Positions 1 through 11,494 of a stretch of DNA of 64,000 nt are shown here, in pieces. Location: contig JAIEQA010000017.1 of assembly GCA_019748095.1 (NCBI GenBank), forward strand, positions 1 to 64,000, in the 5' to 3' direction. The position numbers were made by a program, and so were the translations under genes. The notes beneath the pieces are model-generated. The model had not been told where the DNA came from, did not search any database, and saw nothing but the letters and a program-made list of their open reading frames with translations. Position 1 is the first letter of the stretch, and every line of letters starts with the position of its first letter. The DNA is from Caulobacteraceae bacterium (GTDB taxonomy: Bacteria; Pseudomonadota; Alphaproteobacteria; Caulobacterales; Caulobacteraceae).

Positions 1-120
1 GCCGAGGGCACCAACATCCTGGACGCGCGCCAGGCGGTCTATTTCGGCAACGAGAACCGCCCGTTCCAGATCCACGAATACGGCCCCAGCTACAACGTCG
101 GCCTCCGCGCCACGTTCTAG
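1..120 (+). CDS. TonB-dependent receptor, C-terminal fragment (starts before window)
   Basis: Frame 1 reads AEGTNILDARQAVYFGNENRPFQIHEYGPSYNVGLRATF*; typical outer-membrane beta-barrel end with terminal Phe. Confidence 0.75.
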   Translation, partial: AEGTNILDARQAVYFGNENRPFQIHEYGPSYNVGLRATF

Positions 121-183
121 CCCCTACGCCCCGAGGCGGACCCGCATCCCGGGTCCGCCGAAGGCCGGCCGTATGGCCCTCGA

Positions 184-238
184 CCCGGCCCATACGGCCT
201 GTGCCCCCTGCCTGATCTCGCGCCGCTCTGCCGTCTGG
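184..238 (-). pseudogene. Truncated N-terminal remnant similar to the adjacent 251-aa hypothetical protein
   Basis: Minus strand reads TAERREIRQGAQAVWAG, matching MTERREIRQRSQAVWDRV of the gene at 486..1241; no start codon, homology ends quickly. Confidence 0.6.
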
Positions 239-462
239 TCATCCCGGCAACAGCGCAGCGAAGATCACCTTGTCATCCCCAACGAAGCGAAGCGGAGATC
301 GGGGACGACTCTCGCCACACCCCCCCGCCCCGGAGCCCATCCGGGGCGATGGTCGGGGTGGCAACCCGTCTCCCGGTCCAGCCCTCCGGGCCGCCCGGGA
401 GCAACGGGGAAAAAGTCCCCTTCCGTCCCGGCTCTCCGCTTCGCTGCGGCCGGGATGACAAC
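237..462. repeat. REP-like short interspersed palindromic repeats (partial copy plus an inverted pair)
   Basis: gtcatcccggcaacagcgcagcgaagat (~239), gtcatccccaacgaagcgaagcggagatcggggacgac (~272) and inverted cgtcccggctctccgcttcgctgcggccgggatgac (~424). Confidence 0.75.
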
Positions 463-485
463 CACTGACCACTCGCCAGCGCGGG

Positions 486-1241
486 TCACCCATCGGCCAA
501 AGAAGATCCACCCTTCCCCGCCCACCAAATCGGCCGGATGAACGGCCCCTCCAGCGGCTTCAGCGTCCCGTCCGGTTCCCAATAGTCTCTCGCCCAGCCG
601 CCCCGGGTGCCTTGTTCGAAATCATGCCGGGCGATCTCCGGCCCCAGGTTCGCGGCGCGCCAGTGATAGGCGGCGTGGCCGAAGGCGCTGGTGATGCCGT
701 AGCCGGTGTCGCCCAGCATGGCCTCCGCGTTCTTGACCGCCATTTCCAGCGACACCCGCTCCAGCGCCCGGAAATCGAACTCATCCCCATATCGCCCGGC
801 CCCGTTGTCCTCCACCAGATCAATGTGCGCCTCGTCCCACGGCCGGGCCTGGGCCTCCAGAAACTGCGCCAGCCCCTGAACGGCCTTCAGCAGGCTCAGG
901 GCCTCCGACCCGCGTCCGGCGGCGATCAGGGCGGCGGCATGCCGAATGCCCGCCTCCCCCGCCGTCTCCGGATCGATCCCGGCCGGTCCCTCGGCCGCCG
1001 TCGCCAGCGCGGTGTCCGCCCGCCCGTCCAGCCGCGCCGCCTCGGCCTGCGCCTCGGCGTCCGCCCCGGCCATCGCCGCCTTGCGGGTCCAGCCCTCGGC
1101 ATTGGCCCGATAGCGCAGGTTGCCGTAACCGACGTCGAACCGGCGGGCCACCGACCGCGCCGGCTCGCCCGCCAGATAGGCCGCCTTGACCCTGTCCCAT
1201 ACGGCCTGCGACCGCTGCCTGATCTCGCGTCTCTCTGTCAT
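486..1241 (-). CDS. Hypothetical protein with N-terminal helix-turn-helix-like segment
   Basis: 251-aa ORF, MTERREIRQRSQAVWDRVKAAYLAGEPARSVARRFDVGYGNLRYRANAEGWTRK; resembles small-terminase/HTH N-termini. Confidence 0.6.
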   Translation of the reverse strand: MTERREIRQRSQAVWDRVKAAYLAGEPARSVARRFDVGYGNLRYRANAEGWTRKAAMAGADAEAQAEAARLDGRADTALATAAEGPAGIDPETAGEAGIRHAAALIAAGRGSEALSLLKAVQGLAQFLEAQARPWDEAHIDLVEDNGAGRYGDEFDFRALERVSLEMAVKNAEAMLGDTGYGITSAFGHAAYHWRAANLGPEIARHDFEQGTRGGWARDYWEPDGTLKPLEGPFIRPIWWAGKGGSSLADG

Positions 1242-1339
1242 CCGCGCACGATAGAGCGCCGATACGTCAGAATCGGTCGTGTGGGTTGGCGCGATTGGTC
1301 AGGTTGGTGATCGGGACTGACCGGTTTGGTCACGCCTCC

Positions 1340-1504
1340 CCCTCTCCCGGCGGGAGAGGGCTTGAGGCTCGCAGAGCGCAGCGATGCGCCAGCCGAAAGG
1401 GTGAGGGGCACCCCGCCACCCGTTACGCACCGCCCCCTCACCCTTTCGCACAAGGACGATCACTGCGTGACCGTGTGCTCAAGCCCTCTCCCGCCGGGAG
1501 AGGG
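1340..1504. repeat. Interspersed repeat family B, inverted pair (locus 1)
   Basis: Unit ccctctcccggcgggagagggcttgag...gaaagggtgagggg at 1340-1408, its reverse complement at 1434-1504. Confidence 0.85.
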
Positions 1505-1507
1505 AAT

Positions 1508-1540
1508 GAAAAAGGGCCGCTCCCTTCCGGAAGCGGCCCC
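1508..1540 (-). terminator. Rho-independent terminator of rpoD
   Basis: On minus strand GGGCCGCTTCC-GGAA-GGGAGCGGCCC followed by TTTTT, just after the rpoD stop. Confidence 0.8.
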
Positions 1541-1571
1541 AATCACTAACCACTAACCACCAACCACCGCC

Positions 1572-3533
<1,962 letters not shown>

Positions 3534-3624
3534 GAAGTCTATGTCTCCGGCCGGAAGGACAAGCCGGCCCCTCGGCAAAAATGCAACATCCGTTCCAAAA
3601 CAGAACGCATACGAAGCCGGTTCG

Positions 3625-5493
3625 TTACGAAACCGCCTCGTCGTCCCAGATCGTCCCGGTCCTGATGGCTCGCCGCAATGCGTCGCGCTCCGCCTTCAGA
3701 CGACTGAAGGCGGATGCGTCGAAAGCGTGATTCGCTCCCGACTTCGCTGACGCCAGCGCCGCGTCCAGACCCGCCACGCGGGTCAGGGCATCGAAGCCTT
3801 GCGACCACCGGACCCTTGCTTCGGCGAGGGGCGCATTCGCGGCCAGGAAAGGCGCGCCGGACTTCGCCGCCGCCTTCTCGACCTCGCGCACTAAAGCATC
3901 GTGTCCGGAGGTGGCGAAATGGCGACGCAGGGCCGCGCTGTCAAGCGTCTGGCCTGCAAAGCGCAGGCGCACCAGCTCCTGTGCCAGTCCATCCAGCGCC
4001 GGATCGCCAAACCCATGGGACGAGATCGCCTCCAGATGATCGTCCATCCGTTCAGGGTCTTCGATGGCCCCATGGGCCAAGGCTGCCGCGATCGGCTCGA
4101 TTGATCGGCTCAGGGCCTGCATCGCCTCGGCACCTTCGGCGGTCTGGCCCAGTTTGGGCGGAGGGCCCGGCTTCCAGCGCCCGCCGGCTGGCCGCCTCGC
4201 CGCTGCGGGGCGCACAGAGGGGAACAGGGCATCAAACCGTTCGAACATCTCGCGGCGATATTGTTCGGCCAGGTCCTTGTCCTGGATGGCCGCCGCCGCC
4301 TGCCGGAGCCGTCCTTTCAATCCCGCCTTGCGCTCGGGCGTATCCAGCGGCTCGACCTCGACCTCACGCCGGAACAACATTTCGGCAAAGGGGCGGGTCT
4401 CCGCCATCGCCTGCCTCAGCGCCGGCGCGCCGCGCTCCCTCAGGATATCATCCGGATCCTGCCCACCCTCCAGCAGGGCAAACCGGAAGGAGCGGCCGGG
4501 CTTCAACAGCGGCAGCGCCCGCTCGATGGCGCGCCACGCCGCTCTCTGGCCGGCACCATCCCCATCGAAACATAGCAGCGGCTCGGACGACACCCGCCAC
4601 AGCAGCGCCATCTGATCCTCGGTCAGGGCCGTCCCCATCGGTGCCACGGCGGGAAGGCCCGCACGCTGGCAGGCGATGACATCCATATAGCCCTCGACCA
4701 CGATCACACTCTGGGTCGATTTCGACTCGGCCCCGAGGATGCGTCGCGCCTCGGGCAGGCCGTAGAGCGTTGCGCCCTTGTGAAAGAGCGGGCTCTCGGG
4801 GCCGTTCAGATACTTGGCCCGGTCATCCGGATTCATCGCCCGGCCGCCGAAGCTGACCAGACGCCCGCGGGCATCGAGGATCGGGAACATCAGCCGGTCG
4901 CGGAACCGGTCATAAGGATTGCCCCCGCCCTCCGGCGCGATCAGCAGACCGGCTTCGACCAGATCGCCCGGCCGCGCGCCCCGCTGCACCAGCGCCGCCT
5001 TCAGCCCCTCACGATCATTGGGTGCGTAGCCGAGGCCGAACCGGTCCCACTGATCCTCCGGCACGCCGCGCTTCTCCAGATAATCCCGCGCCGCCTTGCC
5101 GGCGGACCGGCGCAGGTTGGCGGCGAACCATTTCTGGGCCAGGTCCATCCAGTCCGACAGGCCTTGCTTGCGGGCCTCGCGCTCGGCCGCCTGGGGGTCC
5201 TCGGCCGGCATCTGCATGCCGGCCTCGGCCGCCAGCCGCTCGACCGCCTCGGGAAAGGACAGCCGCTCCGTCTCCTGCAGGAACGAGATCACATCGCCGT
5301 GCTTCCCGGACGAGAAGTCGTGAAAGAACCCCTTGTCGTCGTTGACGAAAAACGACGGGGATTTCTCCTTGGTGAAGGGACTGAGGCCAACCCACTCGCG
5401 CCCCTGGCGCTTGAGTTTCACCGACCGCCCGATCACGTCGGACGGCCGAAGGCGAGCCTTCAATTCCTCAAGGAAGCGATCATCAAAACGCAC
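3625..5493 (-). CDS. dnaG: DNA primase DnaG
   Basis: Toprim/primase core ([58 protein letters not shown]); adjacent to rpoD. Confidence 0.97.
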   Translation of the reverse strand: MRFDDRFLEELKARLRPSDVIGRSVKLKRQGREWVGLSPFTKEKSPSFFVNDDKGFFHDFSSGKHGDVISFLQETERLSFPEAVERLAAEAGMQMPAEDPQAAEREARKQGLSDWMDLAQKWFAANLRRSAGKAARDYLEKRGVPEDQWDRFGLGYAPNDREGLKAALVQRGARPGDLVEAGLLIAPEGGGNPYDRFRDRLMFPILDARGRLVSFGGRAMNPDDRAKYLNGPESPLFHKGATLYGLPEARRILGAESKSTQSVIVVEGYMDVIACQRAGLPAVAPMGTALTEDQMALLWRVSSEPLLCFDGDGAGQRAAWRAIERALPLLKPGRSFRFALLEGGQDPDDILRERGAPALRQAMAETRPFAEMLFRREVEVEPLDTPERKAGLKGRLRQAAAAIQDKDLAEQYRREMFERFDALFPSVRPAAARRPAGGRWKPGPPPKLGQTAEGAEAMQALSRSIEPIAAALAHGAIEDPERMDDHLEAISSHGFGDPALDGLAQELVRLRFAGQTLDSAALRRHFATSGHDALVREVEKAAAKSGAPFLAANAPLAEARVRWSQGFDALTRVAGLDAALASAKSGANHAFDASAFSRLKAERDALRRAIRTGTIWDDEAVS

Positions 5494-5528
5494 CCGGCCT
5501 TATAGCCCGCGTCGGCGCAGGAGGGACG

Positions 5529-5545
5529 TTAACGCTTGCTTAACC
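5529..5545. promoter_or_regulatory. Putative CtrA binding box (TTAA-N7-TTAACC)
   Basis: ttaacgcttgcttaacc matches TTAA-N7-TTAA, 36 bp upstream of dnaG start. Confidence 0.55.
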
Positions 5546-5609
5546 AAGATGGCGACGAAAAGTCTATAACTTAATGATTTAAATGACATTATTTCGGCAG
5601 ATCGCGGAA

Positions 5610-5618
5610 CTATCCACA
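5610..5618. promoter_or_regulatory. Near-consensus DnaA box
   Basis: ctatccaca vs TTATCCACA (8/9). Confidence 0.35.
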
Positions 5619-5688
5619 ACAGACGTGGTTAATCCACCGTTCCCTTGGGCGCAGAAGCGCCAACCGTTCTGCACCCGGAGAGGCGCTC

Positions 5689-5955
5689 ATGTTCATCGCA
5701 ATCGTCCGTCCTGCGGTCGAACCGGCTGGGCTAGACCCTATCGCTGTCCCCTACGGCCCTGTGATCCCAGCCCTCAAGCCCCGCGCCCTGCATGCCCGCC
5801 TGCTGGAGAATGCCGCCCAACGCCGACTGCGCGGCCTCGAGCGAAAGCGCGCCGACCGGCCGGAGGACGCGGACTATTGGCTGCGTGCCGCACCCGTTGC
5901 CGTCCGCAAGGCCTGCGCCCTGCGCGAAGATCGGAACTTTGCGCCGCTGCCGTGA
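5689..5955 (+). CDS. Small hypothetical protein (88 aa)
   Basis: ATG ORF preceded by purine-rich ggagaggcg; divergent from dnaG; fills the gap. Confidence 0.5.
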   Translation: MFIAIVRPAVEPAGLDPIAVPYGPVIPALKPRALHARLLENAAQRRLRGLERKRADRPEDADYWLRAAPVAVRKACALREDRNFAPLP

Positions 5956-5974
5956 CAGAGGGCGGTCCTGCGGC

Positions 5975-7111
5975 TCAGCGCCAGACATCACCGGTCATCG
6001 CCCCCTTGCGCCCCACCTCATAGACGGCGGTCATCGACTCCACGCTGAAATCGAGCGCCGAAGCCTCTGAGTCGTCGGGAAGGGCGGCGTATCGAAAGAA
6101 CATGTCGTTCCGGTCGGCGAAGGCACGGTTGCCCTGCAGCGTCGTGATCAGGGACGCTCGCAGCAGGATGTCGATACTTCGTCCCAGTACGCTCTGGGGC
6201 GTGTCGCGGGTGATGTCGAACACCGGGTTCGTGCGCCCGTTGATGACGATGTAGAAGCGGGCATTGCGCAGCGTCCCGGACGGTTCCCGGAATGCCCAGA
6301 GGGTTTCCGGCACCGCGAGGAAAGGGGTCGTCACGCCCCCGTCGACGTGCATCTCCTCGAAGGCGAGACCGGCATTGTCCGACGGAATCAGCACGGGCGG
6401 GAAGGCTCCGGGAATGCTGGCCGAGGCGACGAGGACGCTGCGGAACAGGGCGAGGGCCTCGGGCGTGCCCTGGGTCGCGATGGCCCCCATGTCCCAGCTG
6501 ACGCCGCGCTGGGAATCGAGATCCGTCGTGGCGACGAGAAGCACGCGGCCCTTCGCATACTCCGCCGCCACAGCCGCCAGGATCCCGGCATCGACATAGC
6601 GTTCGACGAGATCACGCAGTGGTTCGGGCCTGTAGATGCCAGACCCTATGAGAGCGCCCAGCCCCTGAGGCTGCAAAAGGCCGGCGGCGGCACCGCCCGT
6701 ATAGGCCTCGGCCAGTTCGTCGTCGTAGTCGGGTCCCAGAAACACAAAGGGGGCAGCCAGGGCACCCGTAGACACGCCGGTGACAACCTCAAAGTCCGGC
6801 CGCTCACCTGACTCACTCCAGCCCTTCATCAGCCCGGCCGTAAAGGCCCCGTTTGAGCCGCCCCCCGACAGGGCGATGAAATCCAGCCGCCCGTCCGGTC
6901 CGACCGGAACCCCCTCGCGAAACCCTTGCTGGAACAGGGCTGCACGGTCCTCTGCGTCCAGATAGACGCGGAGGGGATGACCGGGAGCCGACACCAGCCC
7001 CATGGGTCTGGCCGTCTCCCGATCCTGTATGTCGAAGGTGGAGCGCGCGCCGCTGGCGCAGGCCCCGAGAGCCAAGACGAGCAGGAGAAGGGTGAAGGCT
7101 CTGACGGTCAC
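5975..7111 (-). CDS. Patatin-like phospholipase, predicted lipoprotein
   Basis: Lipobox LALGAC; ALSGGGSNGAFTAGL oxyanion motif; GVSTGAL nucleophile; DGG near MHVDGGVT. Confidence 0.88.
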   Translation of the reverse strand: MTVRAFTLLLLVLALGACASGARSTFDIQDRETARPMGLVSAPGHPLRVYLDAEDRAALFQQGFREGVPVGPDGRLDFIALSGGGSNGAFTAGLMKGWSESGERPDFEVVTGVSTGALAAPFVFLGPDYDDELAEAYTGGAAAGLLQPQGLGALIGSGIYRPEPLRDLVERYVDAGILAAVAAEYAKGRVLLVATTDLDSQRGVSWDMGAIATQGTPEALALFRSVLVASASIPGAFPPVLIPSDNAGLAFEEMHVDGGVTTPFLAVPETLWAFREPSGTLRNARFYIVINGRTNPVFDITRDTPQSVLGRSIDILLRASLITTLQGNRAFADRNDMFFRYAALPDDSEASALDFSVESMTAVYEVGRKGAMTGDVWR

Positions 7112-7152
7112 CCTATCCGTCTAGCATGGACTGGTGACAGTCCGATGCAATC

Positions 7153-8310
7153 CTAGCGGTCCAGCATCTCCGCGAACCGATCGAACAGATACAGGCTGTC
7201 GGTCGGCCCCGGGGAAGCCTCCGGGTGGTGCTGGACGCTGAACACCGGCCGGTCCTTCAGCTGGATACCGCAGTTGGTGCCGTCGAACAGCGACACATGT
7301 GTCTCCATGACGGAGTCCGGCAGGCTCTCGCGATCCACGGTGAAGCCGTGGTTCATCGACACGATCTCGACCTTGCCGGTCGTCAGGTCCTTCACAGGAT
7401 GGTTCGCCCCGTGGTGACCCTGATCCATCTTTACGGTCCGGGCCCCGAGCGCAAGGGCCAACATCTGGTGTCCAAGGCAGATGCCGAAGACGGGCTTGCC
7501 GCTGCCCACCAGCTTGCGGATCTCCGGGACGGCATATTCGCCCGTCGCCGCCGGATCGCCGGGGCCGTTCGAGAGCACGACGCCATCGGGCGACCGGGCG
7601 AGGATCTCTTCCGCGGTCGTTGTCGCCGGAACCACGGTAATCTTCGCTCCGGTAGAGGCGAGCGCGCGCAGAATGTTGCGCTTCACGCCGTAGTCGACGA
7701 CGACAACGCTCTTGCGACCGGTGGTCTTCGGATGGCCCTCCGGCCATGCCCAAAGCCCTTCGTCCCACTCAAAGGCCTGAAGTGTCGAGGCGGGCTTCGC
7801 CAGATCAAGACCGACCAGACCGGTCCAGCCCCTCGCCTCGGCAACCAGGGCCGGAAGATCGAACCGTCCGTCCGGATTGTGGGCGATGACGGCGTGCGGA
7901 GCGCCGTGATCGCGGATGCGCTGGGTCAGGGCCCGGGTGTCGATGCCGGCAAGGCCCACCACACCGCGTCGCTTCATCCAGCCGGCCAGATCGGCATCGC
8001 TGCGCCAGTTGGCCGGATCGGTCGGCAGGTCCCGGAAGATCGCGCCACGGGCCGAGGTGTCCGAGCCTCCTCCCATCTGCTCGAGATCCTCCAAATTCGT
8101 GCCCGTGTTTCCGACATGCGGAAAGGTGAAGGCCAGGATCTGGCTCATGTAGCTGGGGTCGGTCAGGATCTCCTGATAGCCGGTCATGGCGGTGTTGAAG
8201 ACCACCTCACCCAGGGCCGCCCCGGTGGCACCGACACCGATCCCCTGAAAGATGGTGCCATCGGAAAGGGCCAGCACACCAGTGCAGCCGGGGAGGAGCG
8301 TTTCGATCAT
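7153..8310 (-). CDS. carA: Carbamoyl-phosphate synthase small subunit
   Basis: [31 protein letters not shown]; class I GATase [16 protein letters not shown]; start at MIETLL. Confidence 0.97.
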   Translation of the reverse strand: MIETLLPGCTGVLALSDGTIFQGIGVGATGAALGEVVFNTAMTGYQEILTDPSYMSQILAFTFPHVGNTGTNLEDLEQMGGGSDTSARGAIFRDLPTDPANWRSDADLAGWMKRRGVVGLAGIDTRALTQRIRDHGAPHAVIAHNPDGRFDLPALVAEARGWTGLVGLDLAKPASTLQAFEWDEGLWAWPEGHPKTTGRKSVVVVDYGVKRNILRALASTGAKITVVPATTTAEEILARSPDGVVLSNGPGDPAATGEYAVPEIRKLVGSGKPVFGICLGHQMLALALGARTVKMDQGHHGANHPVKDLTTGKVEIVSMNHGFTVDRESLPDSVMETHVSLFDGTNCGIQLKDRPVFSVQHHPEASPGPTDSLYLFDRFAEMLDR

Positions 8311-8355
8311 GGCCGTTCCCTTACACCGAATCCCGGCGAACAAACGGCGGCGTTG

Positions 8356-8760
8356 CTAGATGGATGCCTCGTCGCCGTCAAACGCGGCGCTGCCCGACGG
8401 GGCAGCGCCATAGGCGTTCAACCCGGGCTGACCCTTCTGGATGAACCAGATCAACAGCATCAGCCAGCCGAAGATCGGGATCAGCCACAGCAGGGCCCAC
8501 CAGCCAGACCGCCCGGTGTCGTGAAGTCGCCGGACGCTGACGGAGATGTTGGGCACGAGTGAGCCGATGGCGAAGATCGAGGTGAGCGGCTGGAGCAGAT
8601 CGCCATCGACGTCGAGAGCCGATGGAAAGACGGCGCGATCCAGCACCGAAAGCATGGCACTGACGATCAGGTAGAAGAGGAAATAGTACCAGAACTCCTT
8701 CCGGTCCGACCGGCCGCCGAAGTCGACGTAGCGCTTGTACGGGATGATGAAGCTGTTCAC
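8356..8760 (-). CDS. DUF805 family membrane protein
   Basis: YKRYVDFGGRSDRKEFWYYFLF...VRRLHDTGRSGWWALLWLIP; GTG start. Confidence 0.88.
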   Translation of the reverse strand: MNSFIIPYKRYVDFGGRSDRKEFWYYFLFYLIVSAMLSVLDRAVFPSALDVDGDLLQPLTSIFAIGSLVPNISVSVRRLHDTGRSGWWALLWLIPIFGWLMLLIWFIQKGQPGLNAYGAAPSGSAAFDGDEASI

Positions 8761-8827
8761 TGGAGCCCCCTGCGATCGCGCTTCACTTTCCGTTGCCCGG
8801 GCCCCCGTGGCAAGCCCGTCCGGTCCT

Positions 8828-9520
8828 TCAGGCTGGCACCCGCGCGCCGTCCCAGGCGAAGACCCCTCCGCTGTCGGCAGGCGCAAGCCCGTCCAGCACG
8901 GCCAGCAAGCAGGCGGCCGAGTAATCGGGTGTGAACAGTTTGTCCGTCGCCACCCCACGCTGGAACGGCTGGCTCAGGCCGGTGTCGACCGTGCCCGGAT
9001 GAAGCCCCGCCACGATCGCCTGCGGATGGGACCGTTGCAGTTCGATCGCCAGATTACGCAGGATCATGTTCAGTGCGGCCTTGGAGGCCCGGTAGCTGTG
9101 CCAGCCGCCCAGCCGGTTGTCACCGATGGAACCCACCCGGGCTGACAGGGCCGCGAAAACGCTCCGCCGATCGCGCGGCAACAGGGGCAGGAAATGCTTC
9201 GCCACCAGCGCGGGCCCGACGGTGTTGATCCGGTAGTCGCGCAGCAGGTGCTCGGCCGACAGTGCGCGCCAGCTGCGCTCGGGCTCATGACCCGAATGGA
9301 GGACGCCAGTCGCGACAAAGACGAGCGACGGCGCGGGCCCGGCAGAGACGCGCGCGGCGGCCGCCGCGACCGAGGCTTCAACCTCAAGATCCAATCCACC
9401 GGCACCCGATCGCGACAGGGCATGGACGACGGCATATCGACCGGAGGCGCGCAGCGCCTGCTCGACAGCGGCACCGACACCGCCCGACGCTCCAATCACC
9501 ACGGCAGAAGTCTCGGTCAT
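8828..9520 (-). CDS. SDR family oxidoreductase
   Basis: GASGGVGAAV Rossmann, YRASKAALNM catalytic motif, AGLHPGTVDTGLS. Confidence 0.9.
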   Translation of the reverse strand: MTETSAVVIGASGGVGAAVEQALRASGRYAVVHALSRSGAGGLDLEVEASVAAAAARVSAGPAPSLVFVATGVLHSGHEPERSWRALSAEHLLRDYRINTVGPALVAKHFLPLLPRDRRSVFAALSARVGSIGDNRLGGWHSYRASKAALNMILRNLAIELQRSHPQAIVAGLHPGTVDTGLSQPFQRGVATDKLFTPDYSAACLLAVLDGLAPADSGGVFAWDGARVPA

Positions 9521-9642
9521 CTTTCCTCTTCGCGCCCCGGGACCCGGCCTGTCCAGTTCGATCCCCCGCTCGCACTGTCGCACCCGTCTTGACCTTCGAA
9601 TAACTTTGTAGTTTAAAGTACTCTGCAATCAGAGAAGGCGAT

Positions 9643-10656
9643 ATGTCTGCCCACCTGCCCAAACGCCCCATCCTCACCGCGTCCGCCTCCCTGGCGGCAA
9701 TCCTGTCCGCCGCTGTCACCCTGACGGGCACAGTTGCCGTCGCCCGTGCGCCTGCAGCCCCCCCGGTCCAGGCCGAGGCCACTGTGCCCGCTGCCAGGTC
9801 TGCGACCGTGACCATCCGGGAGGACGGCCTGGTCGCCGACTATTTCGCCGTGCCCACGACAGCGGCTACCCGGGCCTCCGCAGGGGCGGTGATTGTCCTG
9901 GGCGGTTCGGAGGGCGGACTTGGCGGATCGCGCGCCCTGGCCCGACGTCTTGCCGACGAGGGATTCGCGGCCATCGCAGTGTCCTATTTCGGCGAACCGG
10001 GCCAGTCGCCGAAGCTGGATCAGGTTCCGATCGAGCCGGTCGGTCGGGCCGTGGACTGGCTGCAGGCCCGGCCCGAAATCAGCGGCCCGATCGCCGTCAT
10101 GGGGATCTCGAAGGGGGCCGAACTCGCCCTGCTGACGGCCAGCCGCGACCCGGAGATCCGGGCCGTCGTCCTCGGCGTGCCCTCCAGCGTCGTATGGGCC
10201 GGAATCGACCCGACCGGAGGCCCGGTCGGGTCGTCCTGGACCTCCGGCGGCCAGCCCCTGCCCTATGTCCCGTATGATATGTCCAAGGGCTTCACCGGCA
10301 TCCTCAACCTTTACAACGACAGTCTGGATGTCGCCCCGGCGGACGCGCGGATCGCCGTCGAGACCATCAATGGTCCGGTCCTGATGATCTCCGGACAGGT
10401 CGATGGGCTGTGGCCCTCCGCACGGATGGCGAACGAGATCGAGCAGAGGTTGAAGGACCACCGGTTCGCCTATCCGGTCATCAACATCATCTACCCCGAC
10501 GCGGGCCACGCCGCCTTCGGCGCCATCCTGCCCGCAGACTCACCGGCTCTGGGACAGGCCACCTATTTCGGAGGCACGGTTCCGGGGCTCCTCGCTGCCC
10601 GTGCCGACGGCTGGCCCCGGGTTCTGGACTTCCTGCGGACCGCGCTGAAGCCCTGA
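9643..10656 (+). CDS. Acyl-CoA thioester hydrolase/BAAT C-terminal domain protein (alpha/beta hydrolase), exported
   Basis: Signal-like N-terminus; VLGGSEGGLGG, GISKGAELALL nucleophile elbow, DAGHAAFG His. Confidence 0.78.
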   Translation: MSAHLPKRPILTASASLAAILSAAVTLTGTVAVARAPAAPPVQAEATVPAARSATVTIREDGLVADYFAVPTTAATRASAGAVIVLGGSEGGLGGSRALARRLADEGFAAIAVSYFGEPGQSPKLDQVPIEPVGRAVDWLQARPEISGPIAVMGISKGAELALLTASRDPEIRAVVLGVPSSVVWAGIDPTGGPVGSSWTSGGQPLPYVPYDMSKGFTGILNLYNDSLDVAPADARIAVETINGPVLMISGQVDGLWPSARMANEIEQRLKDHRFAYPVINIIYPDAGHAAFGAILPADSPALGQATYFGGTVPGLLAARADGWPRVLDFLRTALKP

Positions 10657-10744
10657 TACCCTTGACCTCGGCCGTGAATATCTAGACCGGCATCCGGGTC
10701 GGGATTGATCCAGTCCCGACCCGGTATTGGTCAAGGATCCGCCG

Positions 10745-11455
10745 ATGACTGCCAGGACGGCCATCACCACAATCGGTCTCGATGCCGACGACACGCTCTG
10801 GCACAACGAGACCATCTTCCGCCTGACCCAGGCGCGGTTCCTCGACCTGCTGGGCGAGCATGACAATGCGCTGATCGAGGCGCGCCTTGCCGAAATCGAG
10901 GGGCGGAACCTGCGGCTCTACGGCTACGGCATCAAGGGCTTCACGCTGTCGATGATCGAGACGGCGATGGAGCTGTGTGAAGGCGATCCCCCCCCTGGGG
11001 TGGTGCGGGAAATCCTCGCTGCCGGCCGGGAGATGATCGCCCATCCCGTCGAGACCCTGCCTGGCGTCAACGAGGCGCTGCATGCCCTGGCCGAGCAGTA
11101 CCGGCTGGTACTGATCACCAAGGGCGACCTGCTGGACCAGGAGCGAAAGCTGGCGGCCTCAGGTCTGGGCGACCTGTTCTGCGCCGTTGAGATCGTCTCG
11201 GAAAAGGACCGCAGCACCTATGACCGCGTGTTCGCCCGGCACGGCACGGGTGCGCAGGAAGCCGTCATGGCGGGCAATTCGGTCAAGTCCGACGTCCTGC
11301 CGGCCATCGCGGCCGGAGCCTTCGCCGTCCACATCCCCTATCACGTCACCTGGGCCCACGAACTGGCGGACGTGCCGGTGGGCGAGCCCCGGTTCGGCAG
11401 CCTCGGCTCAATCACCGAGCTTGAGTATTGGCTCAGAGAAAAAACCAGAATTTAA
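10745..11455 (+). CDS. HAD family hydrolase (YjjG-like)
   Basis: GLDADDTLWHNE motif I, LVLITKGD motif II, MAGNSVKSDVLPAIAAGA motif IV. Confidence 0.9.
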   Translation: MTARTAITTIGLDADDTLWHNETIFRLTQARFLDLLGEHDNALIEARLAEIEGRNLRLYGYGIKGFTLSMIETAMELCEGDPPPGVVREILAAGREMIAHPVETLPGVNEALHALAEQYRLVLITKGDLLDQERKLAASGLGDLFCAVEIVSEKDRSTYDRVFARHGTGAQEAVMAGNSVKSDVLPAIAAGAFAVHIPYHVTWAHELADVPVGEPRFGSLGSITELEYWLREKTRI

Positions 11456-11481
11456 CGCCCCCCACCCAGACCGGTTCCCAT

Positions 11482-11494
11482 ATTACAGTGTAAT
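11482..11494. promoter_or_regulatory. Perfect 13-bp palindrome upstream of TonB-dependent receptor
   Basis: ATTACAGTGTAAT; related copy ATTACAGCGTTAT at 11532-11544. Confidence 0.4.

Noticed and set aside
237-462. Possible CRISPR-like array
   Set aside because: Only three diverged units in mixed orientation, no regular spacers; REP-like instead.
1286-1556. Short ORFs in repeat family B (MARLVRLVIGTDRF..., [22 protein letters not shown]...)
   Set aside because: Translation of interspersed repeat DNA, recurring at both repeat loci; not genuine genes.
5493-5700. Chromosomal origin of replication
   Set aside because: One near-match DnaA box and one CtrA box only; no dnaA/hemE/parAB neighbourhood and no DnaA-box cluster.
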